Shown in pieces: positions 6,612 to 8,409 of a stretch of DNA of 8,409 nucleotides. The notes beneath the pieces were generated by a model that worked only from the letters and a program-made list of their open reading frames with translations, was not told where the DNA came from and searched no databases. The position numbers and the translations under genes are program-made. Position 1 is the stretch's first letter, and each line of letters opens with the position of its first letter. The DNA lies in NCBI GenBank assembly GCA_964438695.1, contig CAYTKP010000036.1:1-8409 (forward strand), given 5' to 3'. Source of the stretch: Phoenicimicrobium sp964438695 (GTDB lineage Bacteria; Atribacterota; Phoenicimicrobiia; Phoenicimicrobiales; Phoenicimicrobiaceae).

Positions 6612-7616
6612 TTATTTTCCTATTCTATCTCTCCAGGCAGTTACCAAAACATCTTTATTCTCTCCAGCCCAAACATGGTCATAATCGATTAATTTTACTT
6701 GATCCAAAGTTACAGACCCTTCAGCAACTGTGGCCTTAGGGTTAACCGGTAGACGATTATATTTCTGGAAGAGATTCTGTGCTTGTTTAGTAAAACACCA
6801 GTCAATGAATTGCTTCCCTAATTCCAGCTCTGGTCCTCCTTTAATCAAAGAAAGGCCACCTACTTCATAGCCAGTTCCTTCTAAGGGGAAAGTCATAACT
6901 ACTGGATAACCTGCCTTTATACCTTTAGCCATAATATCGTGGGAAAAAGCAATCCCTACCGCTACTTCGCCTAAACCTACCATAGATATACAGGCAGTTC
7001 CTGATTTTGTATACTGTAGAATACTATGTTTATCAAATTCTTCCCACCAATCGAGGGTTTTTTCCAAACCAATCATTTGGACGAGAGTAGCATAGGTAGT
7101 ATAGGCAGTACCTGAAGTGTAAGGGTAAGCCATTGCAACATTTTTTTCAAAAGCTGGATGTAAAAGATGGGACCAGGAAGTCGGTGCTTCTACATTATGT
7201 TCCTTTAAAAAATTGATATTAGAAACAAATCCAATAGCACCAGTGTAGAATCCTGTCCAAGCCCAATCTTTGGCATGTAATATCTCTGATAATTCGAAAT
7301 CTGTGTTAGGTTTATAAGGTTCTAGCAGTCCTTTTGATGCTGCGTTTATATGAGAGGTGTTGGAACCAGCATGCCAGACACTGGCTTGAGGATTTGCTGC
7401 TTCAGCTTCTACTCGGGCCAGAACTTCCCCCGAAGACATTCTTACCCATTCTACATTAATCCCTGTCTCTTTCTCAAAGGCATCAATATAATATTTAGCT
7501 TCTTCTGTATCAAATGCAGTATAAATATGAAGTACTTTACCTGCTGCTAAACCCGATATAAGCACACTACCTACCATAACCATAACCAACAATAATGTTA
7601 AAATTAACTTTTTCAT
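6612..7616 (-). CDS. periplasmic solute-binding protein, FbpA/AfuA-like (probable sugar-phosphate rather than iron binding)
   Basis: Extracytoplasmic binding protein of the importer, 334 aa. Residues 1-25 form a signal peptide (basic start, long hydrophobic core, cleavage probably after LAA) with no lipobox Cys. The mature protein begins VLHIYTAFD and continues with MSSGEVLARVEAE (60-72), as in COG1840 proteins. Iron-binding FbpA has a tandem Tyr pair in the VGL...NYYW region. The matching region here reads VGIAFSHD (220-227), with no Tyr pair, and is followed by PLEGTGYEVGG (244-254). From memory, a His-Asp pair and a downstream Glu in this region are ligands in AfuA, which binds hexose 6-phosphates. 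A phosphorylated sugar or other organophosphate is therefore a better guess than Fe(III). AGGAGGG at 7624-7630 lies 7 bases before the ATG. First gene of the transporter trio; the phosphatase gene lies upstream. Confidence 0.88.
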   Translation of the reverse strand: MKKLILTLLLVMVMVGSVLISGLAAGKVLHIYTAFDTEEAKYYIDAFEKETGINVEWVRMSSGEVLARVEAEAANPQASVWHAGSNTSHINAASKGLLEPYKPNTDFELSEILHAKDWAWTGFYTGAIGFVSNINFLKEHNVEAPTSWSHLLHPAFEKNVAMAYPYTSGTAYTTYATLVQMIGLEKTLDWWEEFDKHSILQYTKSGTACISMVGLGEVAVGIAFSHDIMAKGIKAGYPVVMTFPLEGTGYEVGGLSLIKGGPELELGKQFIDWCFTKQAQNLFQKYNRLPVNPKATVAEGSVTLDQVKLIDYDHVWAGENKDVLVTAWRDRIGK

Positions 7617-7623
7617 AAAAATT

Positions 7624-7680
7624 CCCTCCTAATTTTTTTTATGGGTTTTTACCCATATAGAATATAGAAATAGAATATAT
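7624..7680 (-). promoter_or_regulatory. leader of the binding-protein gene: RBS, small palindrome and direct repeats
   Basis: Upstream of the start codon are an AGGAGGG ribosome binding site (7624-7630), a 6-bp stem with 4-base loop (ATGGGT 7641-7646 and ACCCAT 7651-7656) and two copies of ATAGAATATA (7657-7666 and 7670-7679) with a 13-bp period. The hairpin lies just 10 bases upstream of the ribosome binding site and is not followed by a U-run on either strand. It could be an operator or an mRNA 5' stabiliser. Confidence 0.4.
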
Positions 7681-7683
7681 AAT

Positions 7684-7712
7684 TTTATATTCCTTTTTAT
7701 ATTATACTACAA
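7684..7712 (-). promoter_or_regulatory. possible promoter for the transporter genes
   Basis: On the minus strand TTGTAG (7707-7712), a 17-base spacer and TATAAA (7684-7689) would drive the binding-protein gene from about 7677, leaving the palindrome at 7641-7656 in the leader. A perfect TATAAT lies next to the -35 (7701-7706) but has no usable -35 of its own. The gap is extremely AT-rich, so the exact boxes are uncertain, and read-through from the phosphatase gene is possible. Confidence 0.35.
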
Positions 7713-7746
7713 TTTTTATCAACCTCCCTTCTTTTTTAAAAATATT

Positions 7747-8409
7747 TTATAATATAAGTAGCCTACCTTGGGGATTAAATTTTGCATACAAAGCCTTTCT
7801 TATCTCCTGTTTTTTTCTATAAGATTTTATGTGATCATAGCCCTCCTCCAACCAAGGTGGAGAAGTTAAGAGCGATTGATTAAATTCCTTTAAAAGTTTT
7901 TCTTCATATTCCCCTTTGTACTCCTTCTTTATAAATCGCTGAAAAGCTTCGGGAAAATTATTCCAGGCTTCTTGTTCTCGACCAGGGGGTGTGGGATAAA
8001 AAAGTCCGTTATTTACTTTTACTGCCTTTAAATCACCACTACCATCACCAATCATCAATACCTCATCATCTTCATAATTACCTGCCTTTTTTGCTACCTC
8101 AATGTGGTGTCCCTTTGATCCCATTTCCTGACCGGCAATAATCTGGACATATTGAGCAATCCCCTGGGCTTCCCAATAATTGGCTAAATCAGTATAGGGA
8201 GTTTTAGAGACAATTAATATATCTGCATATTGAGTCATTAATTCTAAACATTCTTTGACTTTATCAAAGGGAGGAATCTTGGCAGAAATATGCGGAAACA
8301 TTCTATTTACTGCCTCACTCCAACCTAAAAGTTTATACAAAGCTAAATCCGTAGGATTTTGATTGAGGAATTTTTCTAAACTCGGATTCCCTAACCCTAA
8401 CTTATTCTC
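7747..8409 (-). CDS. HAD-superfamily hydrolase (probable sugar-phosphate phosphatase), N-terminus beyond right edge
   Basis: The frame is open through the right edge of the window (220 aa visible). The TTG at 8340 is not the start; it lies inside a helical cap-like region, and 23 more in-frame codons precede it. Visible HAD motifs, numbered in the fragment: motif II Ser68 in ILIVSKTP, motif III Lys99 in MGSKGHH and motif IV GDGSGD at 121-126. The nucleophile motif I (DxDxT/V) must lie outside the window. The C-terminal tail of about 80 residues after motif IV is charged and unusual for a simple HAD phosphatase. It sits 130 bp upstream of the binding-protein gene on the same strand. It probably removes phosphate from a small cytosolic metabolite, which would fit import of phosphorylated compounds. 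Activity cannot be confirmed without motif I. Confidence 0.8.
   Translation of the reverse strand, partial: ENKLGLGNPSLEKFLNQNPTDLALYKLLGWSEAVNRMFPHISAKIPPFDKVKECLELMTQYADILIVSKTPYTDLANYWEAQGIAQYVQIIAGQEMGSKGHHIEVAKKAGNYEDDEVLMIGDGSGDLKAVKVNNGLFYPTPPGREQEAWNNFPEAFQRFIKKEYKGEYEEKLLKEFNQSLLTSPPWLEEGYDHIKSYRKKQEIRKALYAKFNPQGRLLIL

Noticed and set aside
7350..7550. Plus-strand open frame of 66 codons inside the binding-protein gene
   Set aside because: Antisense to a clear gene, with no motif and no promoter.
6612..7616. Assignment of the importer as fbpABC (iron)
   Set aside because: The tandem Tyr iron ligands are not seen in the binding protein and the neighbours are sugar-metabolism genes.
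7701..7722. TTGATA and TATAAT as a promoter pair upstream of the binding-protein gene
   Set aside because: The spacer is only 10 bases, too short for sigma70-type recognition.
8338..8340. TTG at 8340 as start of the HAD hydrolase
   Set aside because: The frame continues open to the window edge with plausible protein sequence, and HAD motif I is still missing, so the true start is outside.

Overview
The window is AT-rich bacterial DNA with short intergenic gaps, Shine-Dalgarno-led genes and sigma70/sigmaA-type promoters. It is a carbohydrate-handling locus. The solute-binding protein has a signal-peptidase-I type leader and no lipobox cysteine, which hints at a diderm (periplasm-bearing) host. 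The kinases recall, from memory, the PfkB kinase of the Thermotoga maritima inositol locus. An anaerobic, possibly thermophilic lineage such as Thermotogota, Atribacterota or Halanaerobiales fits, but the sequence alone does not settle this. No mobile elements, CRISPR arrays, tRNAs or rRNAs were seen.

Layout, left to right. The extreme left holds the first 14 codons of a minus-strand gene (TTG start) that runs off the edge. It is preceded by a GC-rich hairpin and by a minus-strand PfkB-type kinase (kinase 1, 123-1010). Next is a minus-strand TIM-barrel sugar isomerase/epimerase (1189-2289). A 302-bp divergent control region follows, with a good promoter facing each way and an 11-bp inverted repeat. 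One arm of that repeat sits inside the isomerase promoter. Then comes a plus-strand paralogous PfkB kinase (kinase 2, 2592-3491). It ends tail to tail, 11 bp from an ABC importer operon read on the minus strand. In transcription order that operon is: HAD-type phosphatase (7747 to beyond the right edge, N-terminus missing), binding protein (6612-7616), fused two-domain permease (about 4632-6341) and ATPase (3503-4600). A terminator-like hairpin separates the binding protein from the permease.

How the parts may work together. The importer belongs to the FbpABC/AfuABC (COG1840/1178/3842-type) group that is usually labelled iron(III) transport. The binding protein lacks the tandem tyrosines of iron-binding FbpA. 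It has features I associate with AfuA-type sugar-phosphate binding proteins. Together with two sugar/polyol kinases, a sugar isomerase and a HAD phosphatase, this suggests uptake and breakdown of a phosphorylated sugar or cyclitol rather than iron. The two kinases are clear paralogues with the same C-terminal catalytic block but different N-terminal substrate-side sequences, so they probably act on different substrates. The pathway as a whole is inferred and is not one I recognise as described.
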